Of a DNA stretch of 64,000 nt, positions 50,864-60,300 are shown in pieces. How positions within the stretch are numbered: position 1 is the first letter of the stretch; every line of letters begins with the position of its first letter. A program made the translations under genes and the position numbers. The DNA comes from Henriciella sp. (lineage in GTDB: Bacteria > Pseudomonadota > Alphaproteobacteria > Caulobacterales > Hyphomonadaceae). Where the stretch lies: assembly GCA_021776655.1 (NCBI GenBank), contig JAJFFK010000023.1, forward strand, positions 1 to 64,000. The letters are read 5' to 3'. The notes under the pieces were generated by a model, which had not been told where the DNA came from, did not search any database, and saw only the letters and a list, made by a program, of their open reading frames with translations.

Positions 50864-52744
50864 CTATTCTTTGCATTCGGGAGGGGCATATTCAGGCACA
50901 AGCCTGGAGAGTAAATGTAAAGCCATCTGGCGATCGCGAGATGACGCGACCGTCAATAATTCCTGCAACCTGTCTTGAAAGCCATCTGGCTCCTCGCTGC
51001 GGGCCTGAACGGTGATCTTGTGCAGTCCATCAATCCCGGTATCCAGCAGACGTTCATGCGCATAGGTCAGTTCTTCGTGCAGTTTTTCGCCGGGTCTCAG
51101 CCCTGTCGTTCGAACCTCGATATCCTGATCGGGTACCATGCCCTTCATCCGGATCATCGCCTCGGCCAGCGCGCGAATACGAATCGGTTCGCCCATATCC
51201 AGTACATAAAGCGACGCCTCGCCTGCCACACCATTGTGCGCGGCCCCTTGCAGGACCAGAGACGAGGCTTCCTCAACGGTCATGAAATAACGTGAAACCT
51301 TGTCATCAGTCAGCGTAATCGGCCCGCCTGCCGCAATCTGGCGCTCGAACAATGGCACCACTGACCCTGAAGAGCCTAATACATTGCCAAACCGAACCAT
51401 CGACACGGCGAGCTGCGTCCCATGAACGCGGTAGGCGACCGATAGTTCGGCCAAACGCTTTGTCGCGCCCATGACATTATCTGGATCCACCGCTTTGTCG
51501 GTTGAGATAAAAACAAAGCGCTCAACCCCGCAGGCAATTGCGGCATCAACAGCGTTGGTCGCGCCGCCAACATTGGTCAGGATGGCCTCACACGCATTCA
51601 TCTCCATCAAAGGCACGTGCTTGAGCGCCGCAGCATGGATCAGGATTTCAGGCCTGGCGGCCTCGATACATTGGTGTAACCGCGCCGGGTCACGCACATC
51701 GCCGATCTGCGCAACGATGTCGAGATCAGGAAATTTCTCGCGAAGGGTTAGATCGATTGAATACAGATTATACTCGCTGGCATCATACAAAGTCAGCTGC
51801 GCGGCTCCCAGTTGCGCCGCCTGCAGCGCCAGTTCCGATCCAATCGTTCCGCCCGCACCAGTAACAAAAACCCGTTTGTTTCGCAGTAGGTTTGACACCG
51901 GCGCTTGATCAAGCTGACGCATCGGGCGTGACAGTAGATCAGTCGGGCGTACAGGCTGCATATGCAAGCCTTCCGCGCCGAGACCGAGCGCCATGACCTC
52001 CGCGCCAGATGCGGCCGCTTCTTTGAGAATTGCGCCCATCATCGCGCGCTCACGAACATCGCCGGTAACCGCGACCCAAGGCATCCGGCCATAGCGTACA
52101 TTCAGCAGGCTCAACACTTTGCCTAACTCACTCAGGCCGCCCATCACCGGGACACCGCGGATCGCCCGGCCAGGCTCTGCGCCATCGGTTTCCAGCAAGC
52201 CAAGAACCCGCACCGGCGCGCCACCTTTAGCTGCGCGCAATTCACGTAACAGATCTGCGGCACGGCGCGCACTCGAGACCAAAACAACCAGCGGAGCGTC
52301 CCGCCGTACGGCTGTGAATATCTGGAATGGCCGCCGGGTTGACAGCGACAAGGCATACATCCGCCCGACAAAGATCACCGTGACCCAGATCACCAAAGCC
52401 ATTATGAAACTGGACCTTGGAAAACCGATCAACCGGTTCCAGACGAACAGGACAGGCAGGAAAATTAGCGCGGTTAAACCCACAGCTTGAATGATCCGCA
52501 CCGCATCTGGCCAGCCGGAATGCCGCCAGACCTGACGATGAACGCCAATGCTGTAAAAGGAAAACAGCGCCGCCAACCCGAACACAATTGCCGCGACGGC
52601 ATTGGTTATCAAGGCATTATTCGGTGCCCCCTCTGTCACAGCCCAGCTCAGATGAACCGCAACAGCCATGGAAATTGCGCCCGCCAGAACATCGAACCCC
52701 AGCGTCAGGATCATCGCGCGGCGCGCCTCTCCACGCGGCGTCAT
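50864..52744 (-). CDS. Membrane-bound nucleotide-sugar 4,6-dehydratase (CapD/PglF/WbpM type)
   Basis: A 626-aa protein with four to five N-terminal helices (residues about 10-120), a first Rossmann-like domain (LVVLVSSARRAADLLREL near 155) and a C-terminal SDR domain: VTGAGGTIGSELALQAAQLGA near 296, the STDKAVDPDNVMGATKRLAE block near 416 with the modified Ser-Met-Lys-type catalytic residues of this family. It makes a 4-keto-6-deoxy sugar from UDP-GlcNAc (or a relative) for surface glycans. Its start overlaps the heparinase-like stop by 4 bp. It interrupts a housekeeping order (rsmB, rpe, heparinase-like, purH). Confidence 0.9.
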   Translation of the reverse strand: MTPRGEARRAMILTLGFDVLAGAISMAVAVHLSWAVTEGAPNNALITNAVAAIVFGLAALFSFYSIGVHRQVWRHSGWPDAVRIIQAVGLTALIFLPVLFVWNRLIGFPRSSFIMALVIWVTVIFVGRMYALSLSTRRPFQIFTAVRRDAPLVVLVSSARRAADLLRELRAAKGGAPVRVLGLLETDGAEPGRAIRGVPVMGGLSELGKVLSLLNVRYGRMPWVAVTGDVRERAMMGAILKEAAASGAEVMALGLGAEGLHMQPVRPTDLLSRPMRQLDQAPVSNLLRNKRVFVTGAGGTIGSELALQAAQLGAAQLTLYDASEYNLYSIDLTLREKFPDLDIVAQIGDVRDPARLHQCIEAARPEILIHAAALKHVPLMEMNACEAILTNVGGATNAVDAAIACGVERFVFISTDKAVDPDNVMGATKRLAELSVAYRVHGTQLAVSMVRFGNVLGSSGSVVPLFERQIAAGGPITLTDDKVSRYFMTVEEASSLVLQGAAHNGVAGEASLYVLDMGEPIRIRALAEAMIRMKGMVPDQDIEVRTTGLRPGEKLHEELTYAHERLLDTGIDGLHKITVQARSEEPDGFQDRLQELLTVASSRDRQMALHLLSRLVPEYAPPECKE

Positions 52745-54468
52745 GACGATTTAACCTTCAGGAAGGCCCAACGGACACAGTTGGGCGGGGCCGAGCCATC
52801 GCTATCTGGGTGCGCTTTGCCGCTCAAGACGATCTGCTCGCTGTGCTCCACAATTCCGCGCCCAAGATAGATTGTCGGTTCAAGTCTGGCCCGCGCGTGA
52901 GTGGTCTTGAAGCGCCATTTCACCCCAAGTTCACTGGTCAGTATGATCGCATCGCCAGAGGTCATAGCCGACACAGTTGGATGCAAGTGAAACCGGATGG
53001 CATATGAAATCTGCCGGTCAGTGTCAGCTGCTCCGGCTGAAACCGGCCTGGCAAGTGAGTCTTCCCCGGTCAAACGTCCCCCATCTCCAGACATGAACAG
53101 ACGCCGTCTATGCAGTAGGCCGAACGCGATCTTGTAACCACCATGTTGGGCATCTAACCAAATTTCATCCGCTTCTTCCAGACGTTTGGCTGAAATACCG
53201 CTTGGTCCCGATGGATAAAGCAGTCCTGTCTGCTCATTGGTCAAGAAACGGCAAGCATCTTCACCTTCCAGGATCAGTGTCGAATGTGCGTCGGAGCGTC
53301 GGACAGCGGCCTGAAAGTCGATATCGACTTCGGGGCTACACCCGCACGATGTCACGATACGGGCAGGCCCATCGTGAAGCTCAAACCCCAATGGTCCGGC
53401 ATGAGCCTTGTCACCAAATGGCGGTTCGGGGGCTTGCCCGGCATCAAGGATCAGACAGGTCCCGTTCTTTTCGAGTTTATGAAACCCGGATTTCGGGGCG
53501 ACACTGAACCGGCGCGGTTCCACCGGAAGGTGCGACAGAACGGCGTCAATCGCTTCGGGCCATCGTTCATCGCCGTCATTAAACGCAGCCAAGCCGCTAT
53601 CACCGGCCTTGAAGAAAGCGACCATGCCGCCAACCCGGCTGATCCAGCGGCTGAGAAATTCTGGCACATCACGGTCGCTTCGGCTCAGCAAATCCTGCAA
53701 CGCAATCAAATCGGCCAGGCAACGTGCGGCGCGGGCCGGTGACCGGCTGACATGTCCGCCATCCAACAGGAATTGCGCCGTGCAAGCGTTCTCTAGTCGA
53801 AGTTCGGCGGCCTCCAACTCTTTGCCATGTGCCAGACATATCGCATAGGCGACACCAAGAACGCTGCCGCGCCAGCTGGCATTAGGCTCAACCTCATTGT
53901 CGACAGTCGCCAGGACATGCCGCGCCTGACGCCCTAAAGCTTCCATCCGTATAGCGCGCGCATCCACGTCGCCCTGTTCAAACAAGGCAAATCCGCATTG
54001 CAACCAGTTCCAAACCCGGTCAGCCGCGCAGCCTGTGCGCCATGAAAAGCCGTCGAAACGCCCGAAATTGTCGATCCAGTCATCGACAAGCAAACGCGCC
54101 CGGTCCGCCCCTGCTTCGCCTTGCGTGAACAAATCACCGAGCCAATCAAACCGATGCAGACGGTCTGCGAAGTGAAGACCCGGCAAGGTCTGGGTCCACG
54201 GTGCTGTGCCCTCGGGCAGAACAATCCGATCCATGCCAATCCGCCATATTCCCTGCATCAACATGGAGCCGCGCAAGTCGTCGGGTGGGATAATCTGGTG
54301 CAAATGCAGACCAAATCCGTAAGGTGCCCCGCCGGCGATCTTCATGCGATGAACAGGTGAGGCTTTCGCGTCCTCTCCTGGTGAGCCGCGCAACCGCTGC
54401 CAAAGCGCTTGATCTTCCTCGACACTATGGCGGGGTTTAGCGCTTTTCTGTTCTAATGCATCGCTCAT
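52741..54468 (-). CDS. Heparinase II/III-like protein
   Basis: A 575-aa protein with an N-terminal alpha/alpha barrel (WIDNFGRFDGFSWRTGCAADRVWNWL, near residue 125) and a C-terminal beta-sandwich heparinase II/III-like domain with FGDKAHAGPLGFELHDGPARIVTSCG near 345-370. The family includes polysaccharide lyases; members in alphaproteobacterial rsmB-rpe-purH neighbourhoods are of unknown substrate. No signal peptide was found. The ATG at 54468 is chosen since the longer frame overlaps the rpe gene; ribosome site weak. Confidence 0.85.
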   Translation of the reverse strand: MSDALEQKSAKPRHSVEEDQALWQRLRGSPGEDAKASPVHRMKIAGGAPYGFGLHLHQIIPPDDLRGSMLMQGIWRIGMDRIVLPEGTAPWTQTLPGLHFADRLHRFDWLGDLFTQGEAGADRARLLVDDWIDNFGRFDGFSWRTGCAADRVWNWLQCGFALFEQGDVDARAIRMEALGRQARHVLATVDNEVEPNASWRGSVLGVAYAICLAHGKELEAAELRLENACTAQFLLDGGHVSRSPARAARCLADLIALQDLLSRSDRDVPEFLSRWISRVGGMVAFFKAGDSGLAAFNDGDERWPEAIDAVLSHLPVEPRRFSVAPKSGFHKLEKNGTCLILDAGQAPEPPFGDKAHAGPLGFELHDGPARIVTSCGCSPEVDIDFQAAVRRSDAHSTLILEGEDACRFLTNEQTGLLYPSGPSGISAKRLEEADEIWLDAQHGGYKIAFGLLHRRRLFMSGDGGRLTGEDSLARPVSAGAADTDRQISYAIRFHLHPTVSAMTSGDAIILTSELGVKWRFKTTHARARLEPTIYLGRGIVEHSEQIVLSGKAHPDSDGSAPPNCVRWAFLKVKSS

Positions 54469-54487
54469 TGCGCGACCCCAAACTACT

Positions 54488-55156
54488 TTACTCACTCGCG
54501 CCTGAACGCAGCGCTGCAATATTTGCAGCATACTGATCCGGTCCACCCCTAAATACCGCCGATCCAGCAACAATTGCCGTTACCCCAGCTGAAATGACTT
54601 TTGCCGCCGTTTCCCGGTTCACACCGCCGTCAACTTCCAGAACGATATCACGCCCGCTGGTATCAATCTTCTTGCGCAAAACCTCGATCTTTCGCAACTG
54701 GCTATCGATGAAACTTTGCCCGCCAAAGCCGGGATTAACCGACATCACAAGGATCAGATCAATATCGTCAAGCACCGGATCGATCACTTCTGCAGGTGTT
54801 CCCGGATTGAGCGCCAGTCCGGGCTTCATCCCGGCGGCCTGAATCGCTTGCAGGGTGCGGTGCACATGCGGGCCAGCTTCGGGGTGAAATGTCAGAATAT
54901 TCGCGCCGGCTTTCGCATAGGCGTCAATATACGGATCAACCGGTGTAATCATCAGGTGAACGTCGAAGGGCTTCTTGCTGTGCGGTCGCAATTTTTCAAT
55001 AATCGGCGGACCAAAGGTCAAGTTAGGAACAAAATGCCCATCCATCACGTCAATATGGATCATATCTGCGCCAGCGGTATCAATCCGCTGGATTTCGACC
55101 CCTAATTCAGCAAAGTCAGCCGATAGAATCGAAGGGGAAATCAGCACTTCAGACAT
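54488..55156 (-). CDS. rpe: Ribulose-phosphate 3-epimerase
   Basis: A 222-aa TIM-barrel epimerase of the pentose-phosphate pathway and Calvin cycle. Metal-binding residues are in the family motifs [11 protein letters not shown] near 9, [17 protein letters not shown] near 34-50, DVHLMI near 64, [14 protein letters not shown] near 138 and LEVDGGVN near 173. Length is typical. It starts a run with heparinase-like, CapD and purH genes. Confidence 0.96.
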   Translation of the reverse strand: MSEVLISPSILSADFAELGVEIQRIDTAGADMIHIDVMDGHFVPNLTFGPPIIEKLRPHSKKPFDVHLMITPVDPYIDAYAKAGANILTFHPEAGPHVHRTLQAIQAAGMKPGLALNPGTPAEVIDPVLDDIDLILVMSVNPGFGGQSFIDSQLRKIEVLRKKIDTSGRDIVLEVDGGVNRETAAKVISAGVTAIVAGSAVFRGGPDQYAANIAALRSGASE

Positions 55157-55229
55157 GCTCGACGCCTATATTGAAACCGCTGCCAGCACAAGGCTGACAG
55201 CGGCATCCAATTGTGACTGTCGCAAACGC

Positions 55230-55739
55230 TTAGTAAGCAGGCGGTGCATATGTCGCCGGTGAGACGAAGACACCGTCTTGGCGGAACGCTACATTCACTA
55301 ATTGCCCAGGCTGAACTGCAATGTCAGCCGCCTGTACGATTTCCTTCAGATCACCGTTGCCAAAGTCAATTGTCACTGCGACACCTTGTTTGGTGCTCAT
55401 GGCTTGACCCGCAGCATTGCCAGCTAGGCCGCCAAGCACCGCGCCGCCAATCGCGCCAGCAGTATTGGCTTTGTCGCCGCCGCCAAGTTCAGACCCGGCC
55501 AGGCCGCCGAGGACCGCGCCGGTTGCAGCGCCAAGCAGTGAGTTGTTTGGCTTGATGGTGACCGCCCGTACAGACACAACCGTACCTTGGCGAACTGTTG
55601 ACGCATAACCTTGAGCAGAGGAGCTTACGGTATTTGCGCTTGGACCAGTTGCACACCCGGCCAAAGCCAGAGTGAGAGCGGCAAATGCGCCTGCTGCGAA
55701 TTTCTTGGGTGCCTTCAAGGCAGTGATTTGAAAAGACAT
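55230..55739 (-). CDS. Glycine-zipper outer-membrane lipoprotein (SlyB-like)
   Basis: A 169-aa lipoprotein. Signal MSFQITALKAPKKFAAGAFAALTLALAGC with lipobox LAGC near residue 26; then a glycine-zipper domain (GAATGAVLGGLAGSELGGG and GAIGGAVLGGLAGNAAGQA, residues about 73-118) and a C-terminal beta-domain (VAVTIDFGNGDLKEIVQ). This matches the 17-kDa surface antigen/SlyB family, which stabilises the outer membrane. The ATG at 55739 follows AAAGGAG; the longer frame lacks a signal peptide. A near-match to a CtrA half-site lies upstream, but was not accepted. Confidence 0.85.
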   Translation of the reverse strand: MSFQITALKAPKKFAAGAFAALTLALAGCATGPSANTVSSSAQGYASTVRQGTVVSVRAVTIKPNNSLLGAATGAVLGGLAGSELGGGDKANTAGAIGGAVLGGLAGNAAGQAMSTKQGVAVTIDFGNGDLKEIVQAADIAVQPGQLVNVAFRQDGVFVSPATYAPPAY

Positions 55740-55854
55740 AAGTTGTGCTCCTTTGCACGAGTTGACCTGCACATCATGCATTCTAGTGCTGAACTCTATA
55801 TGAACCCCGCGTGGCATCTTTGGGGCAAGGTTAACGAAATCTATTACAGTTTGG

Positions 55855-57138
55855 TCAGGATGAACGGGTCAAGCGCGCAATAAAAAATGCATCATGGGCA
55901 AAATCACCGCCCGGCAAAGTCACCAGATCCCCGTCAGCGGTCAAACCCGCTTCGAACCCCGGCACTTCGGTCGCTGATATTGGCTGACGGTCAAGCCCGC
56001 CGCCAGCCAGCACCGCTTCAATCACGGCTTTGCCTTCACGCGGTAACGGCGAACAGACGCAATAGACGACCGTTCCGCCCGGCTTCAGCATTTTCAGCGC
56101 AGCCCGCAGCAGACGTTCCTGAAAAGACGGGAAGCGCTGAATATTCTCTTTCGACTTGATCCAAGCCCCTTCAGGATGACGCCGTAATGTCCCGAGCGCC
56201 GAACATGGCGCATCCAGCAAGATACGGTCAACCAGATCTGGCGGCTGCCAGGTCGTCGCATCTGTCTCGACAAATGTGACCTCGCCAAACCCGGTGCGCT
56301 GAAGGTTTCCCAATAGCCGCTTCATGCGCGGCTTGGATCGATCAATCGCTGTTACTTGCGCACCAGTGGCCGCCAACTGCATCGTTTTGCCACCTGGCGC
56401 CGCGCAAATATCCAGAACCGTTTCATCGGCCTGCGCGCCGAGCAATCGCACCGGCAGGGTCGCTGCGATGTCCTGAACCCACCAGTCGCCGTCTTCGAAG
56501 CCTGGCATAGCTTCAACCTGACCAGCATCAACTTTCACAGATGTCCCGCCAAGCACCGTGCCGTCGACGCGCTGTGCCAAAGCCGCCGCATCGCCGTCTT
56601 TTGGTGTGAGGTGCAGCGATGGCTGATGGGTTTGCGCGTCGGCCAATTGCCGCGCGCCCGCTTCGCCCAGCTGTTCAATTATATCGGCCTTGAGCCAATC
56701 TGGCCAAACTGCCTCTATTGGTGCGGCATCAAAGGCCTCACGGCTGGCCACGGTTTTGCGTAAGACAGCGTTTAGAAACCCGGTTGCTCGCTGTGCACGC
56801 GGCCACATCTTGGCGGCTGAAACGGTCTCCCCAACCACAGCATGGTCCGGGGTTTCCAGTATCCAGGCTTGCGCCGCGCCGACCCTTAACAGAGCCCGCG
56901 CGGGCGGTGTTGCGGTGTCTAAGGCGCGATCCAGAAAGGGCGCGAGACCAATATCAATCCGGCCGGCCTGGCGCAGCACGGCGCTTGCCATCGCCCGGGC
57001 GAAACCGCGATCTGATCCGATCAGTTTGTCATAAGCCTCACTGGTCACCAGCGCCTCATCCAAGGTGCGGCGCTCATCCAGTACAGTGATCAGAAGTTCG
57101 GCTGCGGCCAGGCGCGCGCTTGCGCCGCTCACCCCCAA
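55855..57138 (-). CDS. rsmB: 16S rRNA m5C967 methyltransferase
   Basis: A 427-aa RsmB-like protein. The NusB-like N-terminal domain (residues 1-130) has [32 protein letters not shown] and [21 protein letters not shown]. The C-terminal SAM domain has [17 protein letters not shown] near 240, [17 protein letters not shown] near 308 (first catalytic Cys) and [12 protein letters not shown] near 357 (second Cys). The family stop-codon neighbour htpX overlaps its start by 10 bp. Genes htpX and DUF1674 next to it match the usual alphaproteobacterial order. Confidence 0.95.
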   Translation of the reverse strand: MGVSGASARLAAAELLITVLDERRTLDEALVTSEAYDKLIGSDRGFARAMASAVLRQAGRIDIGLAPFLDRALDTATPPARALLRVGAAQAWILETPDHAVVGETVSAAKMWPRAQRATGFLNAVLRKTVASREAFDAAPIEAVWPDWLKADIIEQLGEAGARQLADAQTHQPSLHLTPKDGDAAALAQRVDGTVLGGTSVKVDAGQVEAMPGFEDGDWWVQDIAATLPVRLLGAQADETVLDICAAPGGKTMQLAATGAQVTAIDRSKPRMKRLLGNLQRTGFGEVTFVETDATTWQPPDLVDRILLDAPCSALGTLRRHPEGAWIKSKENIQRFPSFQERLLRAALKMLKPGGTVVYCVCSPLPREGKAVIEAVLAGGGLDRQPISATEVPGFEAGLTADGDLVTLPGGDFAHDAFFIARLTRSS

Positions 57139-58028
57139 GGCCCTGCAACGCGGCGAGCAGCAGGTGTCCCGGATGGCGCATCGACGCCCATCTCAGCGGC
57201 CAGTTTGCGCAAGGCCTCAATCCGGTTGGCGGTTGCAGGATGGGTGGAAAACAATTTATCACTCTTTCTGCCAGACAGCGGGTTCATGATATACATATGG
57301 GCCATTGCCGGGTTCTCTTCTGCACGTCGGTTCACAATTGACCGTGCGCCCCTGTCTATCTTTTCCAGCGCCGATGCAAGCCAGAAAGGATTACCGCAAA
57401 TCTCTGCGCCGCGCCGATCGGCCTCATATTCACGCGAGCGACTGATCGCCATCTGAACCAGACCGGCGGCCATGGGTGCGAAAATCATCACCGCAATTGT
57501 CCCAATGATGCCATTGCGGCCTCGGCCAAAGAACATCGCAAACGTCGCCAACATGCCAATCGCGCCGGCAAAAGTCGCGGTGATCGTCATGGTCAGCGTG
57601 TCGCGGTTTTGTACATGCGCCAGCTCGTGTGACATCACCCCGGCCGTTTCTTCACGGGTCAGCATGTTGAGCAGACCCGTGGTGGCGGCAACTGCGGAAT
57701 GTTTCGGATTGCGCCCGGTCGCAAATGCATTCGGCTGCGGTGTATCCATGATATAGATTTTTGGCTCTGGCAGGCCTGCCGCTTCGGCCAATGCTTTGGT
57801 GTCGCGGGCAAATGTTCGGATCATCGGATTGCGGTCCTGATCGGTGACCTCTTTTGCACCCTGCATACGCAGCACGATCTTGTCAGCATTCCAGTACGAA
57901 AACAGATTCATACAGGCGGCAATCGCGAACGCGATAGTCATGCCCATCGTGCCGCCAACAATGAAGCCAACAGCCATAAACAAAGCCGTCATCGCGGCCA
58001 GCATCATAAAGGTCTTCATCATGCCCAT
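57129..58028 (-). CDS. htpX: HtpX membrane zinc metalloprotease
   Basis: A 299-aa inner-membrane protease of heat-shock and membrane quality control. Two N-terminal helices (7-27, 30-46) and two central ones (near 144-164, 176-196) surround the zinc motif [10 protein letters not shown] near 132-141; the third ligand is in [13 protein letters not shown] near 202. The start at 58028 has AAGGAG eight bases before it. Overlaps rsmB by 10 bp. Confidence 0.95.
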   Translation of the reverse strand: MGMMKTFMMLAAMTALFMAVGFIVGGTMGMTIAFAIAACMNLFSYWNADKIVLRMQGAKEVTDQDRNPMIRTFARDTKALAEAAGLPEPKIYIMDTPQPNAFATGRNPKHSAVAATTGLLNMLTREETAGVMSHELAHVQNRDTLTMTITATFAGAIGMLATFAMFFGRGRNGIIGTIAVMIFAPMAAGLVQMAISRSREYEADRRGAEICGNPFWLASALEKIDRGARSIVNRRAEENPAMAHMYIMNPLSGRKSDKLFSTHPATANRIEALRKLAAEMGVDAPSGTPAARRVAGPWG

Positions 58029-58116
58029 GCATCAGACTCCTTGATCGCGTCACCGCAAAACGTCACTGTGTCATTGGTTATATATTTTAAGGTTAACAAA
58101 AGCGGGAGTCCTGTTC

Positions 58117-58347
58117 ATGTCAGATGACAAAAATATCACAAATGAAGACCTCCCCCCGCCTGCGCTTCCGGCGGTGCCCCCAGCCGCACAACGAGCGCTG
58201 GCTGAAGCGACCGCGCGCCGCGCCAAACAAGACGCTCACGAAGCCGAGCTGGAAGCCAAGCGAAGCAAAGAGCAAGGCGGCCCTCGCCATATCGAACCAA
58301 CCCGCTACGGCGACTGGGAACGCAAAGGCATCACTTACGACTTCTGA
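58117..58347 (+). CDS. DUF1674 protein (SdhAF4-like)
   Basis: A 76-aa soluble protein with a proline-rich N-terminus, a charged helix (ARRAKQDAHEAELEAKRSKEQ) and the conserved C-terminus RYGDWERKGITYDF. DUF1674 proteins are related to the mitochondrial succinate-dehydrogenase assembly factor Sdh8/SDHAF4. It is divergent from htpX and ends 3 bp before the convergent ccmI stop. Confidence 0.88.
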   Translation: MSDDKNITNEDLPPPALPAVPPAAQRALAEATARRAKQDAHEAELEAKRSKEQGGPRHIEPTRYGDWERKGITYDF

Positions 58348-58350
58348 TCT

Positions 58351-59259
58351 CTATTCAGATAATGTGAGCCCCTGCGCGGCGACGGCATCAATCACAAAAG
58401 CGCGCTTGTCGGGCTGGTCTTCAAAGACCCGCGCGGCCTCTGCCAGATCAGCGCTCGCCGCCTCGATCTGGCCCATCACAATCCGCGCCCGGATAAGCCG
58501 GACCCAGCCGTCCGGATCATCCGGCGCTTCAGTCAAACGCTCGGCCAGTCCCGCCACCATGCCATCGATCATCTCCTGACGCTCATCTGCACTCATCGCT
58601 TCGGCATTAGCAATCGCGGCAGCGTCCGGGCCAGGCGCCGCCGCCAGCCTGTCGACAAAGGCCCGCGCGCCAGCATACTCATCCACTATAGCCGCATTCT
58701 GAGCGCCAAGCTGCAGCGCGGTCTCATACGCCGCAAACGCCTCGTCATAACGATCAAGTGTCATCAGCGATCGCGCCAATAAGACATAACCTTCAGCGGG
58801 CGGCGTCGGATCAGCAGCGAGTTTGGTCTGTAACTCGACAACCAGGTCTTCCAGCGCCAACACGCCCGGTTCGGCGTCTACGATCTGCTCGTCGCCGCGT
58901 CCTGAATGTTGCAGCGCCGGGGTGCCCAATTCCAGATACAAGCCAATCGTCGCAACCCCAAATAGACCTGCCACAATCAGCCCAGTGCGGCGAGGCATCA
59001 GGCTAGTCACAGCGCCGTCACCTGATGCACCATCCAGCAAGGCAAGCACCCGTAGCTCCAAGGCCCGGCGGGTCTCATTGGCGACATTTTCGGTCAGTCG
59101 CCCAGCCGCCAGTTCGCGATCAATCTGTGCCAATTGCGCCCGCGCTTCGACCAAAGCCTCATCCGCGCCGGGCCCCGCCTGATCAGCTGCACGCCAGAAC
59201 GGGACTGTCAGATAGGCCAGCACCAAAGCGAGCAACACCGCAAGCATCAGCCAGATCAT
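58351..59259 (-). CDS. ccmI: Cytochrome c maturation protein CcmI (CycH)
   Basis: A 302-aa apocytochrome c chaperone. N-terminal membrane helix MIWLMLAVLLALVLAYLTVPFW, a coiled-coil segment (LVEARAQLAQIDRELAAGRL) matching the CcmI family, a second helix near 90-108, and TPR-like repeats (TPPAEGYVLLARSLMTLDRYDEAFAAYETAL). CcmI holds the CxxCH-containing apoprotein for CcmF/CcmH. Start overlaps ccmH stop by 4 bp. Confidence 0.92.
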   Translation of the reverse strand: MIWLMLAVLLALVLAYLTVPFWRAADQAGPGADEALVEARAQLAQIDRELAAGRLTENVANETRRALELRVLALLDGASGDGAVTSLMPRRTGLIVAGLFGVATIGLYLELGTPALQHSGRGDEQIVDAEPGVLALEDLVVELQTKLAADPTPPAEGYVLLARSLMTLDRYDEAFAAYETALQLGAQNAAIVDEYAGARAFVDRLAAAPGPDAAAIANAEAMSADERQEMIDGMVAGLAERLTEAPDDPDGWVRLIRARIVMGQIEAASADLAEAARVFEDQPDKRAFVIDAVAAQGLTLSE

Positions 59260-59747
59260 GATCCAGCCTCATCATCATCCATTTGCCCAAGGGCGGCACG
59301 GACACGCGCGCGATCCGCCTCACTGATGACCCGGCGACCAATTGCCCCGGCTTGTTTTGACCGAGACGCCCGCAAGAGGAACCAGAGACCCGTACTGGCC
59401 AGCAGCAGCAGAGGCCCGAGCCAGAGCAACCACGTATTCTTCTGAAACGGCGGGCGCATCAGCACATAATCGCCGTAACGCACACGCAGATATTCACGCA
59501 CCTCAGCGTCACTGTCGCCGGCCAGAATGCGCTTGCTCACCAGATTGCGCATATCAGCGGCCAGCGGCGCGTTTGAGTCGTTGATCGACTGGTTCTGGCA
59601 GACCACGCAGCGCAATGTTTTCGAGATTGTCTCAGTGCGCGCTTCGACCTCCACCGGGTTGATCTGAGGGGCGATCACCGGGTCGGTCTGCGCCAATCCC
59701 AATCCAGCTTGAAAGCAAAGGGCAAGCGAGAGGAGAAGCCCGCGCAT
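59256..59747 (-). CDS. ccmH: Cytochrome c maturation protein CcmH (CycL)
   Basis: A 163-aa thiol-disulphide protein: signal peptide (MRGLLLSLALCFQAGLGLA), the LRCVVCQNQSINDSNAPLAADMR motif near residue 45-67 with the redox pair CVVC, and one C-terminal helix (NTWLLWLGPLLLLASTGLWFLL near 104-125). It reduces apocytochrome cysteines for heme ligation. Follows ccmG directly (stop and start adjacent). Confidence 0.95.
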   Translation of the reverse strand: MRGLLLSLALCFQAGLGLAQTDPVIAPQINPVEVEARTETISKTLRCVVCQNQSINDSNAPLAADMRNLVSKRILAGDSDAEVREYLRVRYGDYVLMRPPFQKNTWLLWLGPLLLLASTGLWFLLRASRSKQAGAIGRRVISEADRARVRAALGQMDDDEAGS

Positions 59748-60296
59748 CTACTCGGTCTCCTCGGCAATCGCCTGCACAATGGGCGCAATCGTGGTCACCC
59801 AGACCTCATCCGTGATCGGTCCAAACTGTTTGTACCGGATGCGGCCATCCGGGCCTATGATAAAGGTTTCTGGCGCGCCCGTGACGCCAAGTTCAATCGC
59901 CAATTCGCTTTCATCATCGAAAGCGATTTTTGTATATGGGTCGCCAAACCGCTCCAGCCACGCCAGCGCATCGGGGCGCGTATCACGCCAATTTAGACCG
60001 ATGATCTGAACCGCGCCGAGTTTGGAAACTTCCATCAGCGTGGCGTGTTCCGTAATACAGGCCGCGCACCACGACCCAAACACGTTCAGCAAGGTGGTCT
60101 GGCCCATCATATCCCATTTGGACACTGTCGCTTCTTCGACATGTAACTCGCTAAGAGCAAAATCCGGCAATTGGCGATCAATCATTTCAGTTGGGATGAT
60201 CCGGGGGTCGCGCTGCAATCCAATCGCCAGAAAGACCACAATAATGATGAATATGACAATCGGAACGGTTCGTACAAGCAAGGTTGACATCTTCAT
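59748..60296 (-). CDS. ccmG: Thiol-disulphide oxidoreductase CcmG/DsbE
   Basis: A 182-aa membrane-anchored thioredoxin: helix TVPIVIFIIIVVFLAIGL near residues 8-26, then LLNVFGSWCAACITEHATL with the active-site WCAAC near 78, and the family's ELGVTGAPETFIIGPDGRIRYK (cis-proline). It keeps the apocytochrome heme site reduced. The ATG at 60296 follows GGAGTGAGCAG; the longer frame overlaps ccmF and lacks family sequence. Confidence 0.93.
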   Translation of the reverse strand: MKMSTLLVRTVPIVIFIIIVVFLAIGLQRDPRIIPTEMIDRQLPDFALSELHVEEATVSKWDMMGQTTLLNVFGSWCAACITEHATLMEVSKLGAVQIIGLNWRDTRPDALAWLERFGDPYTKIAFDDESELAIELGVTGAPETFIIGPDGRIRYKQFGPITDEVWVTTIAPIVQAIAEETE

Positions 60297-60300
60297 CTGC

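Noticed and set aside
55828-55843. TTAA-N7-TATT near-match to a CtrA site upstream of the glycine-zipper lipoprotein gene
   Set aside because: One half-site is degenerate and such matches are expected by chance.
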